A stretch of DNA of 64,000 nucleotides from Dinoroseobacter sp. (GCA_017643385.1 JAEPNN010000001.1:434001-498000); one strand, 5' to 3'; numbered from the stretch's first letter, positions 1 to 9,130 are shown. Notes: generated by a model from the letters alone, not told the origin. Numbers and translations: made by a program.

Positions 1-587
1 CGTCGAACATCGGTTCCGCAGGCTCTGGGCTGCAACCCTCGTGTCAGGCAAATGCGGACTTCGCGTATAAAACCATCGCGACACGTTACGGTCAGTCCGT
101 CGGGTTCCAGATTTGGGTTCGCCTCCAGAAACGCGTCTTCGACAATGGATGCGGGGAACCGGTAGGTTTTATCCAGTCGCCGGAAAATTTCGGGTCGTTC
201 AACACGGTCATAGGCCAGTCGCGATAGGTCATAATAGTCGTCTGAGGACAGCCCCGTGCATCGTCCGTGTTTATTCCATTGGTGCCAGGCAAGCCCGCTT
301 GTGCCAAAAAGCCCGGCCTGCGCTGCGGTGTCAGAGCGCGATGGGTTACGCGCATTGGTTCGACAATAACTTGGCCATCCTTGTTCAAACTGGGGCCACA
401 GCCCATGCAGCGTCCAGCCAAACCCGGTATCTGCATCACATTGGTCTGAACCACGTGCATCGCCTTCCGCCGCGCACCAAGAGGGCGTCCAGCTCAGGGC
501 CATGACGTAGTAGTCAAATTCTCCTGCGGGCTCGCCCTCGGCGAAGGCTGCAACTGCGCTTAAGACCCAAAACAACAGCACACGCAT
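1..587 (-). CDS. Secreted RNase T2 family endoribonuclease, 3' end cut by window edge
   Basis: RNase T2 enzymes cleave single-stranded RNA through a 2',3'-cyclic intermediate and act outside the cytoplasm. The frame opens at an ATG ending at 587, preceded by AGGGGAAGAGG, and about 195 residues are visible before the left edge; the C-terminus is missing. Residues 1-16 (MRVLLFWVLSAVAAFA) form a signal peptide. CAS I is present as WTLHGLWPQ and CAS II as WHQWNKHGRC. In CAS II the family normally has His-Glu-Trp, but here the codon is CAA, so the general acid/base Glu is Gln. Cysteine spacing also fits the family. Identity is confident; activity is uncertain because of the Gln. Confidence 0.85.
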   Translation of the reverse strand, partial: MRVLLFWVLSAVAAFAEGEPAGEFDYYVMALSWTPSWCAAEGDARGSDQCDADTGFGWTLHGLWPQFEQGWPSYCRTNARNPSRSDTAAQAGLFGTSGLAWHQWNKHGRCTGLSSDDYYDLSRLAYDRVERPEIFRRLDKTYRFPASIVEDAFLEANPNLEPDGLTVTCRDGFIREVRICLTRGLQPRACGTDVR

Positions 588-728
588 TGCCTCTTCCCCT
601 TTTGCTCGCTCTCGCCTATATCGTGCCTCAAGTTCCCTGACATTGTGAACCCGCAACTGTAACTCGGTTGCCATCGGCCCAAAGGCTGATGACGGGAGTT
701 CCGTGTCTGACCTGTAAGGAGAAAGACA

Positions 729-1487
729 ATGGCAAAACCGCTTATGGCCAAAGCCACCGCCGTTTGGCTCGTGGACAACACCACACTGACCTTCAAGCAG
801 GTCGCGGACTTCTGTGAGCTGCACGAGCTGGAAGTGCAGGGTATCGCAGATGGCGATGTCGCTGCGGGCGTCAAGGGCTTTGACCCGATTGCCAATAACC
901 AACTCGATGCAGAAGAGATCGAGAAGGGTGAGAAAGACCCGCTGCACAAACTCAAGCTGAAGCACTATGCAGCAGCAATCGGCGAGGAAAAGCGCCGTGG
1001 GCCACGGTACACGCCACTGTCCAAGCGTCAGGACCGTCCGGCTTCGATCCTGTGGCTGGTAAAGTTCCATCCCGAGCTGAGCGATGGCCAGATTTCCAAG
1101 CTTGTTGGCACCACCAAGCCGACAATTCAGGCGATCCGCGAGCGGACCCATTGGAATATCCAAAATATTCAACCGATTGATCCTGTCGCCCTTGGACTGT
1201 GTAAGCAGTCGGAGTTGGATGCCGCCGTTCAAAAGGCGAATGCCAAGAAAGCGGCTGAAGGCGCTGCGATGACCGATGACGAGCGTCGTAAGCTCGTATC
1301 GACCGAGCAAAGCCTTGCGATGGACACCGAGCCCAAGATCCCAACGGCGATCGCGGGTCTAGAGGCGTTCTCGCTGTCGGGTGCGCCAGAGGTGGACGAG
1401 GATGACGAAGACAAGATCGACGAGAGTATTGACGCCGATAGTCTCTTCAACCTTCCTGACGCGAAGGACGATGACGAAGACGCATAA
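729..1487 (+). CDS. trcR: DUF1013 family protein, cell cycle transcriptional regulator TrcR
   Basis: 252 residues, matching the alphaproteobacterial DUF1013 family annotated as the cell-cycle transcriptional regulator TrcR. The first ~60 residues resemble a DNA-binding region, followed by a conserved basic stretch (RRGPRYTPLSKRQDRPASI) and a second helix-turn-helix-like segment around residues 118-136 (DGQISKLVGTTKPTIQAIRE). The C-terminus is very acidic, rich in DED runs, and probably disordered. The start is supported by AAGGAGAAAGACA before ATG. It stands alone, with a 256-bp gap downstream. The family is known from sequence conservation; the role as a regulator is family knowledge, not visible here. 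Confidence 0.88.
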   Translation: MAKPLMAKATAVWLVDNTTLTFKQVADFCELHELEVQGIADGDVAAGVKGFDPIANNQLDAEEIEKGEKDPLHKLKLKHYAAAIGEEKRRGPRYTPLSKRQDRPASILWLVKFHPELSDGQISKLVGTTKPTIQAIRERTHWNIQNIQPIDPVALGLCKQSELDAAVQKANAKKAAEGAAMTDDERRKLVSTEQSLAMDTEPKIPTAIAGLEAFSLSGAPEVDEDDEDKIDESIDADSLFNLPDAKDDDEDA

Positions 1488-1560
1488 GCGTCTGCGTCCC
1501 TGAGCAGAGCGTATGGTTTTAGACGCGCGATACGATCTGGGAGCACATAATTAGGTATCT

Positions 1561-1584
1561 GGACCCCGATCCGTTCTGGGGTCC
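1561..1584. other. 7-bp inverted repeat downstream of trcR
   Basis: GGACCCC and GGGGTCC are separated by 10 bases in the 257-bp gap between trcR and the DUF4453 gene. The hairpin would be stable but no T-run follows on either strand, so it is at best a weak or Rho-assisted terminator. The rest of the gap shows nothing else I can name. Confidence 0.3.
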
Positions 1585-1744
1585 GGCCAACTGCAGCTGG
1601 TTTGATTGCTGTAACATGTGGGGGCGTGGCCAGAGCGCACGCGCTTTCTGGCGTAGTCACCCCTCCGTCTTCGGCAAAAACTCGCATTCCTGCGGAAAGC
1701 GGCATACGCTTCTCTCGTCTTGCTCAACAACGAAGGCGAAACCA

Positions 1745-2305
1745 TTGCGACGGATTAGCGAGTTCTTCTTAATAGCCAGTCTTTTAGGGACAGGTCTTGC
1801 TCACGCGGACTGTGCTTCGATGTGGGTGACACGAAACATGGTGTTCGATCAGGCCGGTTATTGCTTTGGATCAACGCTAGGCCAATCGGTGTTCGACAAT
1901 TCTGACTGTACACCTGGTGATGTCACTCTGACGGCGGCGGAACGTGAATTTGTGGCCTACACACGCGACATGGAAGCCGAGTTTGCCTGCGAGATCGACA
2001 CCAGCCTGAAGACGCTCGAGCTGGACGCAATGGAAGATTGGCTGCAGCTTGAGGATCTTCCCTACAGGGACTGGGGCGAAAGCGGGTGCATCGGCTGGCG
2101 GGGACAGACCTTGCCCTTGCGATCTGCTGCCAACGATCGCAGCTCGGTGATCGGCCAGATACTACCGGGGGATATGGTTGTCTTTGCGCATATCGATATT
2201 GGGGGCTTCAGTTTTGTAGAAGCTGTCCGTGAGGGCGCGCCCTCAGATGTAGGGTGGGTCAGAATAAGGATCAGCCCTAAAGTGTGCGAAGCTTTGGCGG
2301 GTTAG
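1745..2305 (+). CDS. Exported DUF4453 protein with C-terminal SH3-like segment
   Basis: The open frame extends back to 1616, but the TTG at 1745 is preferred. It has AAGG eight bases upstream and gives a clean signal peptide ([21 protein letters not shown]) before a mature start at Asp-Cys. The product is then 186 residues. Residues 22-90 carry the cysteine-rich YARHG-like/DUF4453 pattern ([23 protein letters not shown]). The C-terminal ~65 residues resemble a bacterial SH3 domain ([14 protein letters not shown]). Predicted periplasmic, function unknown. The gene converges on recR with a 4-bp overlap of stops. An ATG at 1616 is the alternative start, but its N-terminus looks unlike protein. 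Confidence 0.72.
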   Translation: MRRISEFFLIASLLGTGLAHADCASMWVTRNMVFDQAGYCFGSTLGQSVFDNSDCTPGDVTLTAAEREFVAYTRDMEAEFACEIDTSLKTLELDAMEDWLQLEDLPYRDWGESGCIGWRGQTLPLRSAANDRSSVIGQILPGDMVVFAHIDIGGFSFVEAVREGAPSDVGWVRIRISPKVCEALAG

Positions 2306-2901
2306 ATGGTTTTCCGCGCTTTCAGAGCGGCTGAGATCGTCCCGTCGTCGAGATAATCTAATTCACCCCCAATGGGCACGCCTTGCGCGAGTGAGGTAAC
2401 GGAAATGCCGCGATCTGTTATTTCGTCAGCAATGTAGTGTGCGGTGGTCTGACCATCGACGGTAGCATTGAGTGCCAGGATAACTTCTGTCACCTCTTCC
2501 TCCTCAAGCCGCGCCATCAACCGAGGAATGCGCAGTTCCTCCGGCCCGACCGCGTCCAAGGCCGACAGTGTGCCGCCCAGCACATGATAGCGTCCCCGGA
2601 ATGCACCGCCGCGTTCCATTGCCCAAAGATCGGCTACGTCTTCGACGACACAGATTTGGCCATTACGCCGCTTCTCGCTCGCGCAGATTGCACAAATATC
2701 TGACGTTCCGATGTTCCCACAGGTCAGGCAATCACGTGCTGTTGCTGCCACTTGGGTCATTGCATCGGCCAAAGGCGCCATGACCTGCCCGCGTTTCTTC
2801 AAAAGATGCAAAACCGCACGCCTGGCCGAGCGGGGTCCAAGCCCGGGCAAACGCGCCATCAGATCGATCAGCGCTTCAAGATCTTTTGGGGTATCGCTCA
2901 A
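2302..2901 (-). CDS. recR: Recombination mediator RecR
   Basis: RecR acts with RecF/RecO to load RecA on gapped DNA. The product is 199 residues from a TTG at 2901, the usual family length. The upstream ATG at 2943 would add 14 residues and overlap ybaB by 38 bp, whereas the TTG leaves a 4-bp gap and sits behind AGGA. Visible features are the N-terminal HhH segment ([17 protein letters not shown]), the C4 zinc motif (CLTCGNI...CAICAS) and the Toprim region ([15 protein letters not shown], then GGTLSALD). It is the third gene of dnaX-ybaB-recR, an arrangement conserved in many bacteria. Confidence 0.95.
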   Translation of the reverse strand: MSDTPKDLEALIDLMARLPGLGPRSARRAVLHLLKKRGQVMAPLADAMTQVAATARDCLTCGNIGTSDICAICASEKRRNGQICVVEDVADLWAMERGGAFRGRYHVLGGTLSALDAVGPEELRIPRLMARLEEEEVTEVILALNATVDGQTTAHYIADEITDRGISVTSLAQGVPIGGELDYLDDGTISAALKARKTI

Positions 2902-2905
2902 GGTC

Positions 2906-3253
2906 CTAGCCGAAAGGGTTCGCCATGCCAGGTGGCAGACCAAGGCCCTCGGTCAATTTGCCCATTTCCTCGGATGATTTCGCAGATGCCTTTGCCTGGG
3001 CGTCCTTGATTGCGGCCAAGATCAGATCCTCGACCACTTCCTTTTCGTTTGGATCGAAAATGGTGGGATCGATGTCCAACGCGGTCAACTCACCCTTTGC
3101 CGTCGCTGTTGCCTTTACAAGGCCTGCCCCAGATTCGCCAACCACTGTCATGGTTTCCAGCGCCGCTTGCATCTCGCCCATCTTGGCTTGCATTTCCTGC
3201 GCCTGCTTCATGACTTTCGCCATGTCACCCAGACCACCTAATCCTTTGAGCAT
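2906..3253 (-). CDS. YbaB/EbfC family nucleoid-associated protein
   Basis: A small dimeric DNA-binding protein of 115 residues encoded between dnaX and recR, its usual place. The start at 3253 ([20 protein letters not shown]) is preferred over an upstream in-frame ATG at 3322, because it has GAAGGAGAG just upstream and gives the typical family length. Residues 10-35 form the Met/Gln/Lys-rich helix typical of the family, followed by the [15 protein letters not shown] beta region. The tail is rich in Gly/Pro/Met. It probably shares a transcript with dnaX, 16 bp upstream. Confidence 0.93.
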   Translation of the reverse strand: MLKGLGGLGDMAKVMKQAQEMQAKMGEMQAALETMTVVGESGAGLVKATATAKGELTALDIDPTIFDPNEKEVVEDLILAAIKDAQAKASAKSSEEMGKLTEGLGLPPGMANPFG

Positions 3254-3269
3254 TGCTCTCTCCTTCGTC

Positions 3270-5024
3270 TCAGCCGTCTTCAAATGGGTCCCATTCAGGA
3301 TCATCTGACGGATCGTCTTCATCTAATTCGGGCAGCGCGTCTGCTGCTGCCTGTGCATCTAAGTCTTCCTGACTGCGGATGTCAGTGATCTGTGCGTTGG
3401 GAAATGCGTCAAATACAGCAGAAACCAAAGGATGCAGCATCACTTTGGCTTTCAGCTCGTTTGCTTCGGCATCCCGAACTTCGGCAATCGTTGGGGCACC
3501 GCCTTCGGTTTCAACCATCACGCCCCAGCGCACACCCGTCCAGGTTTGCAGGCGCTGCGCAAGTTTCTGCGCCAGTTCGCGCGGTGCCTGTGGTGTCGGC
3601 TGGAAGGTAATTCGTCCTGGCGCATAGCGTACGAGCTTCAGGCAAGTTTCAACTTCGATCAGAAGCTGCACATCCCGGTTGGCCCGGATTAGCGCAACAA
3701 CATCTTCAAACTGAGCGAAGCTGGCAAGTGGATTGCGTTCGCTCTCCTGTGCTGGTACCGCCTGACTTTGTGGCTTTGACACTGGCTGGACGGGCGCTGG
3801 GCGCTCTGCTCGCGTTCCTCCGCCTGAAGACCCCGGTCCGGAAGCAGGTGCCGCAGGCGCACTCGGGGGGCGTTCGTTCAAAAGTTTTGCCAGATCGCCA
3901 GGCGTTGGCAGGTCTGCCACATGGGTCAGACGTATTACGGCCATTTCGGCAGCCATCATAGAATTCGGCGCGACCGAGACCTCTTCAAGTGCCTTGAGCA
4001 GCATTTGCCACATGCGGGTCAACACACGCATCGGCACACGTTGTGCCAGGCTCTGACCGCGCGCACGCTCGTCGGGGCTGACGGTCGGGTCTTCTGCGGC
4101 TTCGGGTGTGATGATCACAACGCTGATCCAATGGGTTAGCTCAGCCAGATCACGAAGTACCGCAATTGGGTCTGCCCCATCTGCGTATTGCGCGGCAAGC
4201 TCCCCCAGCGCGCCAGCCGCATCACCACGCAGTATCGCTTCAAAGAGATCAAGACCGCGCCCGCGATCGGCAAGCCCCAGCATGGCGCGTACGTCATCGG
4301 CGCTGGTATCGCCCTGACCTTGACTGATTGCCTGATCAAGCAGGCTCATTGCGTCACGGACGGAGCCTTCCGCCGCACGGGTGATCAATGCCAAAGCGTC
4401 TTCGGCAACTGATGCATCTTCGAGGCCCGCGATCTTCTGGAGATGCGTGATCATCACCTCGGGTTCGATCCGGCGCAGATCAAACCTTTGGCATCGCGAC
4501 AGAACCGTTACCGGGACTTTGCGAATTTCGGTTGTTGCAAAAATGAATTTCACATGGGCTGGAGGTTCTTCCAGTGTTTTGAGCAGCGCATTAAACGCGC
4601 TGGTCGACAGCATGTGAACTTCATCGATGATGTAGATTTTGTACCGAGCCGATGCGGCGCGATAGTTCACCGAGTTGATGACTTCGCGCATATCACCCAC
4701 GCCGGTGTTGGATGCCGCGTCCATTTCCAGAACGTCGACATGGCGCCCTTCCGCGATGGCCTTGCATGGCTCGCATTGTCCGCAAGGTTCCGTGGTCGGT
4801 CCGCCATTGCCATCGGGTCCGATGCAATTCATGCCCTTGGCTATAATCCGCGCGGTGGTTGTTTTCCCTGTGCCCCGAATGCCTGTCATCATGAAAGCCT
4901 GGGCGATTCTGTCGGCTTCGAAGGCATTTTTCAGAGTGCGAACCATGGCGTCCTGACCGATCAGGTCGGCAAAGGTCGCTGGGCGGTATTTCCGCGCCAG
5001 TACCTGATATCCCGTCTCGCTCAT
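3270..5024 (-). CDS. dnaX: DNA polymerase III subunit tau/gamma
   Basis: The clamp-loader ATPase of the replicative polymerase, 584 residues from the ATG at 5024, which follows AAGGGCAGG. The open frame continues to 5384, but that part lies inside rsgA and is not expected to be coding. The sequence shows the N-terminal YQVLARKYRPATFADLIGQD signature, Walker A GIRGTGKT at about residues 48-55, a four-Cys zinc module (CIGP...CGQCEPC), DEVHML Walker B and the SRC sensor motif. A Pro/Ala-rich linker around residue 400 leads to the tau C-terminal region and an acidic tail. No A-rich slippery site was seen, so only the full-length form is predicted. Confidence 0.96.
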   Translation of the reverse strand: MSETGYQVLARKYRPATFADLIGQDAMVRTLKNAFEADRIAQAFMMTGIRGTGKTTTARIIAKGMNCIGPDGNGGPTTEPCGQCEPCKAIAEGRHVDVLEMDAASNTGVGDMREVINSVNYRAASARYKIYIIDEVHMLSTSAFNALLKTLEEPPAHVKFIFATTEIRKVPVTVLSRCQRFDLRRIEPEVMITHLQKIAGLEDASVAEDALALITRAAEGSVRDAMSLLDQAISQGQGDTSADDVRAMLGLADRGRGLDLFEAILRGDAAGALGELAAQYADGADPIAVLRDLAELTHWISVVIITPEAAEDPTVSPDERARGQSLAQRVPMRVLTRMWQMLLKALEEVSVAPNSMMAAEMAVIRLTHVADLPTPGDLAKLLNERPPSAPAAPASGPGSSGGGTRAERPAPVQPVSKPQSQAVPAQESERNPLASFAQFEDVVALIRANRDVQLLIEVETCLKLVRYAPGRITFQPTPQAPRELAQKLAQRLQTWTGVRWGVMVETEGGAPTIAEVRDAEANELKAKVMLHPLVSAVFDAFPNAQITDIRSQEDLDAQAAADALPELDEDDPSDDPEWDPFEDG

Positions 5025-5181
5025 GCCTGCCCTTTCGAATCCACACCGAAGGGTAGGCGAGCGCTTGCTCGGCGTCCAGCGATAGACAAGGCAAATGGTA
5101 ACCCTGACTGCCAGCTTTCTTTGTTTTCCAATTCGACTGGGTAATAAGTCAGGATGGCTTTTGCCGCGTCGCCTGCGCGCC

Positions 5182-6216
5182 TTAAAACTCGCGCTTTGCC
5201 TTCGAGCGCGCTTTGCCTTTGGTGTAGAGCTTTTGGCGCGAGCGATCTTTTTTGCGCGCTTCGGCCAATGTTGCCGTGTTGTGAGCTTCTTCCGCCAACA
5301 GCTTCTTCCAGCGTTGATAGCGGGTCTCATCCAGCCTTCCATCTGCCAACGCGGCCAGCACCGCGCATCCGGGTTCGGTTTCATGCGAGCAGTCTGAAAA
5401 TTTGCACTGGGTGGCTAACTCGGCAAGGTCCTCAAAAACTGCATCAATACCGTCCGAGGCGTCACTGAGTGGAACCGCCCGCATACCGGGCGTATCGATC
5501 AACCATCCACCATGCCTGGTGCGCAGCATCTGGCGCGACGTGCTGGTGTGCCTACCTCGTGCGTCGTCCTCTCGGATGCCGCCGGTTGCCAGATTGGCGC
5601 CCGTAAGACCATTGGTCAGTGTGGTCTTTCCCACACCGCTCGACCCCATTAATGCGAGGGTTTTGCCCGTTTCGCACCAGGGCGCGAGCTTGCCGACCTC
5701 TGCCGGGTTACGCGCATCCAGCGTCATTGCGGTCACAAGCGGTGAGATTGCCTCGACCTCTTGTTGAAATTTGTGCGGATCATCGATCTCGTCAGCACGG
5801 GTCAGGATGATCAAAGGCAGACAATCAGCGCTGGCGGCCATGGCCACATAGCGTTCCAGCCTTGCGATGTTGAAATCTGCATTGCAGGACGTGACGATCC
5901 CCAGCGTTTCAGCGTTCGCGGCCATAAGTTGGGCGCGTGCCTCCGGTCCGGAGGCACGACGTTGAAGCAGGCTGAAGGGGGTCAGTCGCCGCTGGACCAG
6001 CTCTCCTTCCGCCAGAACCCAATCGCCTACGGCAAATTCGCCTGTGCTTTGGTCCGGAGGGAGGATCAGGCGGATGACGCCGGCAGGGCCCAATGCGGTG
6101 AGGTTCGAGCGAGAGACACTTTTCAGCCGCCAAGGTGAAAAAGACGGATCGCTTTCGGTGCGTTGCGACTGAAAATGTTCGGACCAGCCAAGTTCGGCAA
6201 GAGAGGGAAACGTCAC
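5182..6216 (-). CDS. rsgA: Ribosome small subunit-dependent GTPase A
   Basis: A circularly permuted GTPase that checks late 30S subunit maturation. It has 344 residues with an N-terminal OB-fold, G4 as LTRADE, G1 as GSSGVGKTTL, G3 as DTPGMR in the permuted order, and a C-terminal zinc finger (CKFSDCSHETEPGC). The C-terminal tail is strongly basic, as expected for rRNA contact. The gene lies 157 bp upstream of dnaX on the same strand; that spacer contains no obvious gene. Length and all motifs are normal. Confidence 0.95.
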   Translation of the reverse strand: MTFPSLAELGWSEHFQSQRTESDPSFSPWRLKSVSRSNLTALGPAGVIRLILPPDQSTGEFAVGDWVLAEGELVQRRLTPFSLLQRRASGPEARAQLMAANAETLGIVTSCNADFNIARLERYVAMAASADCLPLIILTRADEIDDPHKFQQEVEAISPLVTAMTLDARNPAEVGKLAPWCETGKTLALMGSSGVGKTTLTNGLTGANLATGGIREDDARGRHTSTSRQMLRTRHGGWLIDTPGMRAVPLSDASDGIDAVFEDLAELATQCKFSDCSHETEPGCAVLAALADGRLDETRYQRWKKLLAEEAHNTATLAEARKKDRSRQKLYTKGKARSKAKREF

Positions 6217-6528
6217 AGAGAATTCCTCAGGTCACGACAAGGCTTCGTAAACATGACGTATCACGCGGGACGTTGATGGGACGGATCAGATCGAGTGCAG
6301 GAATGTCCCATGGCTGAGGGAAATCTCCAAATAATCTTTAGGATATTCGATGCCTCGAAGCCGTAGCAGTGCAGATCGACAGGGTCGAGAGAGGCACAGG
6401 TATAAGGGCGACTTCATGCAAAAGTGTTGCCTAGCTGGAGATGTATGTTCTTCGGAAGAATGGGCTGTCGCCAGCCGTTGCAGGCGCCACGTGCACGATA
6501 CATGCGTTTTACGTGGCACAAGGCGTAG
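6217..6528. other. Intergenic stretch with no recognised gene
   Basis: About 310 bases between rsgA and the end of ffs. The only structure noticed is GCCACGT (6486-6492) and ACGTGGC (6511-6517), a 7-bp inverted repeat with an 18-base loop lying just past the ffs 3' end. It lacks a following T-run. Short frames here have no ribosome binding site or recognisable content. Confidence 0.4.
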
Positions 6529-6627
6529 GGTGAGAGATTGACAACGACCCAAGCGGGAATCGTTACGGCTGCTTCCTTCCGGACCTGACCGGGTTGGCGA
6601 AGTGCTTGCCCGCGCCAACCTCTCGCC
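6529..6627 (-). ncRNA. ffs: Signal recognition particle 4.5S RNA
   Basis: The minus strand carries the nearly invariant SRP apical domain GGTCAGGTCCGGAAGGAAGC (the Ffh-binding symmetric/asymmetric loops). The flanks pair into one long hairpin: GAGAGGTTG near 6625 with CAATCTCTC near 6531 (one G-U), and CAAGC with GCTTG further in. The size of about 99 nt fits the small bacterial SRP RNA. Ends are set from this pairing and from the promoter 6632-6660, so they may be off by a few bases. It binds Ffh for co-translational membrane targeting. Confidence 0.92.
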
Positions 6628-6631
6628 TCGC

Positions 6632-6660
6632 GATATAGCGAGCAGCAGCCCCTTTCGCAA
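6632..6660 (-). promoter_or_regulatory. Promoter of ffs
   Basis: On the minus strand, TTGCGA (6660-6655) is followed after exactly 17 bases by TATATC (6637-6632), a good sigma-70-type pair. Counting about 7 bases on gives a start near 6625, matching the 5' end of the SRP RNA hairpin. The promoter lies just upstream of the divergently transcribed nudC. Confidence 0.7.
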
Positions 6661-6708
6661 GTGGAGCGAGCATGTCAGGAAGTGGAACGAAGCGGTTTGA
6701 GGGTAAGC

Positions 6709-7659
6709 ATGGAAGACTTTATCACCTTTGGCACATCCGGTCTCGACCGTTCCGCGGAATTGCGTGGTGATTCTGATGCTCTTGGGCAATTGCTTGGAAG
6801 CGACACCGCGGGTGTTCTGCCGATCTGGCGCGGTAAACCCTTGATGCATGCAGGCGCTTTGACGTGGTTGTCGAATGCTCACCCTATCTTTGAACAAGCG
6901 GATGAAAGTCCAATCTTTCTGGGTCGTGACGATGGTTTGGCACGGTTTGCACGCAATATCTCCAATTGGGAGCCGGATACGGATGCATCGGAGGTGGGCG
7001 CTTTCCTTGATCGATCCACCCAGCATCACCCGGACGCGCCGGACGGTGCCGACTTTACTGAGTTGCGCGGGGTGATGACGCAGCTTACGCGCCGCGACGC
7101 CGAACTCGCGGCGACGGCGCGCGCTGTCTTGTCCTGGCATGAAACGCACGGGTTTTGCTCCAAGTGCGGCGAACCAAGCGAAATAACCCAAGGGGGCTGG
7201 CAGCGTGACTGCCCTGCTTGCGGCGCGAAACACTTTCCCCGCACCGATCCTGTCGTGATCATGTTGATCACCCACGGCAATGATGTTCTTGTTGGGAGAT
7301 CACCGTTTTGGCCGGAAGGGTTTTATTCCTTGCTGGCTGGTTTCATTGAGCCCGGCGAAACTGTGGAGGCGGCGGTGCGGCGCGAAGTGTTTGAGGAAGC
7401 AGGCGTTCGTGTTGGCAAAGTTGATTACCTCGCAAGTCAGCCTTGGCCGTTCCCATCGTCGCTGATGCTGGGATGCGCAGGGGCAGCTCAATCGCGCGAG
7501 ATTGTGCTTGATGAGAACGAATTGGCTGATGCCCGTTGGGTCAGCCGCGAAGAAATGGTGCAGGTTTTTTCCGGAATGCACCCTGAATTGTCCGAGCCAA
7601 GACGTGGCGCGATAGCGCATTCACTTTTGCAGGCTTGGCTCGCAGATCGCCTTAGCTAA
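6709..7659 (+). CDS. nudC: NAD(+) diphosphatase NudC (Nudix)
   Basis: Hydrolyses NAD(H) to NMN(H) and AMP, and in other bacteria removes NAD caps from RNA. It has 316 residues from ATG 6709, which follows GAGGG at five bases; a GTG at 6661 is an in-frame alternative without support. Features: N-terminal domain, zinc ribbon (CSKCGE...CPACG), PRTDPVVI, Nudix box (GFIEPGETVEAAVRREVFEEAG) and the NudC hallmark SQPWPFPSSLM. The glycine and glutamates of the Nudix box are all present. Stands alone. Confidence 0.93.
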   Translation: MEDFITFGTSGLDRSAELRGDSDALGQLLGSDTAGVLPIWRGKPLMHAGALTWLSNAHPIFEQADESPIFLGRDDGLARFARNISNWEPDTDASEVGAFLDRSTQHHPDAPDGADFTELRGVMTQLTRRDAELAATARAVLSWHETHGFCSKCGEPSEITQGGWQRDCPACGAKHFPRTDPVVIMLITHGNDVLVGRSPFWPEGFYSLLAGFIEPGETVEAAVRREVFEEAGVRVGKVDYLASQPWPFPSSLMLGCAGAAQSREIVLDENELADARWVSREEMVQVFSGMHPELSEPRRGAIAHSLLQAWLADRLS

Positions 7660-7735
7660 GCCATTATTTCGTACCAATTGGCCACTCTGATGCGTCCAGA
7701 CGTATGCGGATTGTGTAAAATATTGGAGTAGCCAA

Positions 7736-8200
7736 ATGAAGTTTGTGACAGAACAGATTGTCGCAAGTCCAAGAGAAGTGGTCTTTGCCGCCCTCACGGA
7801 CTTCGCGCGTTTTGAACGCGAGGCTGCATCATCAGGCGTTGAGTTGCATAGATCAGACACACTGACACGACCTGGCCCAGGTATGCGTTGGAGGGCGCGT
7901 TTCGAGCTCCGCGGTCGCAAACGCGAATTGATGGCAGAGCTCATGCGTATCAATCATCCCAGTGACATTCTGCTATCGGGCAAGGTCGGTGGCCTGGAGG
8001 GTGAGTTGGCGTTTGATTTAGCGGAGACTGCCGTGAATGAAACACGGCTGATGGTTGAAATGAACCTCCGCGCGCGCTCGATCACAGCGAAGTTGCTTTT
8101 ACAGTCAGTAAAGCTCGCGCGTGCCAATGTTGCACGACGCTTCCGCCGCCGCGTGAACACATTCTGTCGGCAAACTGAAAAGCAATTGGAATGGGTTTAG
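7736..8200 (+). CDS. SRPBCC family protein
   Basis: 154 residues resembling the SRPBCC (START-like) ligand-binding fold: an N-terminal strand KFVTEQIVASPREVVFAALTD, then beta strands and a long basic C-terminal helix (KLLLQSVKLARANVARRFRRRV). The ATG follows AGTAGCC and lies after a 76-bp gap from nudC. Nothing shows the ligand. Conserved in roseobacters as an uncharacterised protein, as far as I recall. A terminator-like hairpin begins at its stop codon. Confidence 0.7.
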   Translation: MKFVTEQIVASPREVVFAALTDFARFEREAASSGVELHRSDTLTRPGPGMRWRARFELRGRKRELMAELMRINHPSDILLSGKVGGLEGELAFDLAETAVNETRLMVEMNLRARSITAKLLLQSVKLARANVARRFRRRVNTFCRQTEKQLEWV

Positions 8201-8232
8201 CGACCGAATTTGCATTGGTCGCTTATCTTTTA
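8199..8232 (+). terminator. Rho-independent terminator after the SRPBCC gene
   Basis: AGCGACC (8199-8205) and GGTCGCT (8217-8223) form a 7-bp stem with an 11-base loop, followed by TATCTTTTATC. The stem starts inside the SRPBCC stop codon. Confidence 0.6.
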
Positions 8233-8296
8233 TCTATCTAATTTCTCGAGATATATACGTCTCGGTTTGATGTTGGTTGCAGTGGTTAACGGCCAT

Positions 8297-9130
8297 TTAG
8301 TGCCGTCGCGGATCTGCTGGATAAGCGCCTAAGATCTGTATATAGGATGTGAAGTAATCCAATTCCTCGAGCGCGCGGCGTACCTCGGGATCATCGGGAT
8401 GCCCCTCGATATCAGCGTAGAACTGAGTCGCGGTGAATGACCCGCCCAGCATGTAACTTTCCAGCTTTGTCATGTTTACGCCGTTGGTCGCAAAACCACC
8501 CATCGCTTTGTACAGCGCCGCTGGAATATTACGGACCTGAAAAACGAAGCTGGTCATCATGCCCGAGGAACCACGCCGAGACATATCAGCTTCTCGCGCC
8601 ATGATCAGGAAGCGCGTGGTGTTGTTGTCTTCGTCCTCGATATGCCGGGCCAGCACATCAAGCCCGTAGATCTCTGCGGCCAATTCGCTTGCAAGGGCTG
8701 CTGTAGACGGATCGCCCAGTTCTGAAACCTCTCGTGCCGCGCGTGCGTTGTCAGGGCTTACGCGCCCGGTGATTCCATTCTGGCGTAAAAAGGTCGCGCA
8801 TTGTGGGAGCAACACCAGATGCGAATGGGCCTCGCTTACATCAGAGACCTTAGCACCTTTGATCCCCAAAAGATTGATGTGGACACGAACAAAGGCCTCT
8901 TCGATGATATGGAGCCCACTTTGCGGCAATAAGCGATGAATGTCCGCCACCCGGCCATAGGTGGTATTTTCCACCGGGATCATTCCGAGATCTGCTTTGC
9001 CATTTTTAACCGCATCAAAAACGTCTTCAAATGCACGGCAGGGTAGCGCCTCATAATCCGGGCGCGCTTCATGGCAGGCCTGATGCGAATAGGCCCCGGG
9101 TTCCCCTTGGAAAGCAATGCGTTTTGTCAT
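8297..9130 (-). CDS. pheA: Prephenate dehydratase
   Basis: Converts prephenate to phenylpyruvate in phenylalanine synthesis. 277 residues without a chorismate mutase domain. The N-terminus (RIAFQGEPGAYSHQAC) is the substrate-binding lobe, VENTTYGRV is a conserved active-site segment and TRFLIM supplies the catalytic Thr-Arg-Phe. The C-terminal ~90 residues are an ACT domain for phenylalanine feedback (SFVFQVRNIPAALYKAMGGF, KLESYM). Divergent from the cytochrome gene. Confidence 0.95.
   Translation of the reverse strand: MTKRIAFQGEPGAYSHQACHEARPDYEALPCRAFEDVFDAVKNGKADLGMIPVENTTYGRVADIHRLLPQSGLHIIEEAFVRVHINLLGIKGAKVSDVSEAHSHLVLLPQCATFLRQNGITGRVSPDNARAAREVSELGDPSTAALASELAAEIYGLDVLARHIEDEDNNTTRFLIMAREADMSRRGSSGMMTSFVFQVRNIPAALYKAMGGFATNGVNMTKLESYMLGGSFTATQFYADIEGHPDDPEVRRALEELDYFTSYIQILGAYPADPRRH

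Noticed and set aside
3270-5024. Programmed frameshift in dnaX to make a short gamma form
   Set aside because: No A-rich slippery heptamer was found in the linker region, so only the full-length product is predicted.
4443-5144. Plus-strand open frame opposite dnaX
   Set aside because: dnaX is unmistakable on the other strand; no ribosome site or domain supports the frame.
6486-6517. Inverted repeat after ffs as its terminator
   Set aside because: The 18-base loop and lack of a T-run on the minus strand make it a poor intrinsic terminator; listed only as a feature of the gap.
6286-7275. Minus-strand open frame of about 330 codons across the ffs region and nudC
   Set aside because: It reads through the SRP RNA gene and opposite nudC, and its product is not protein-like.
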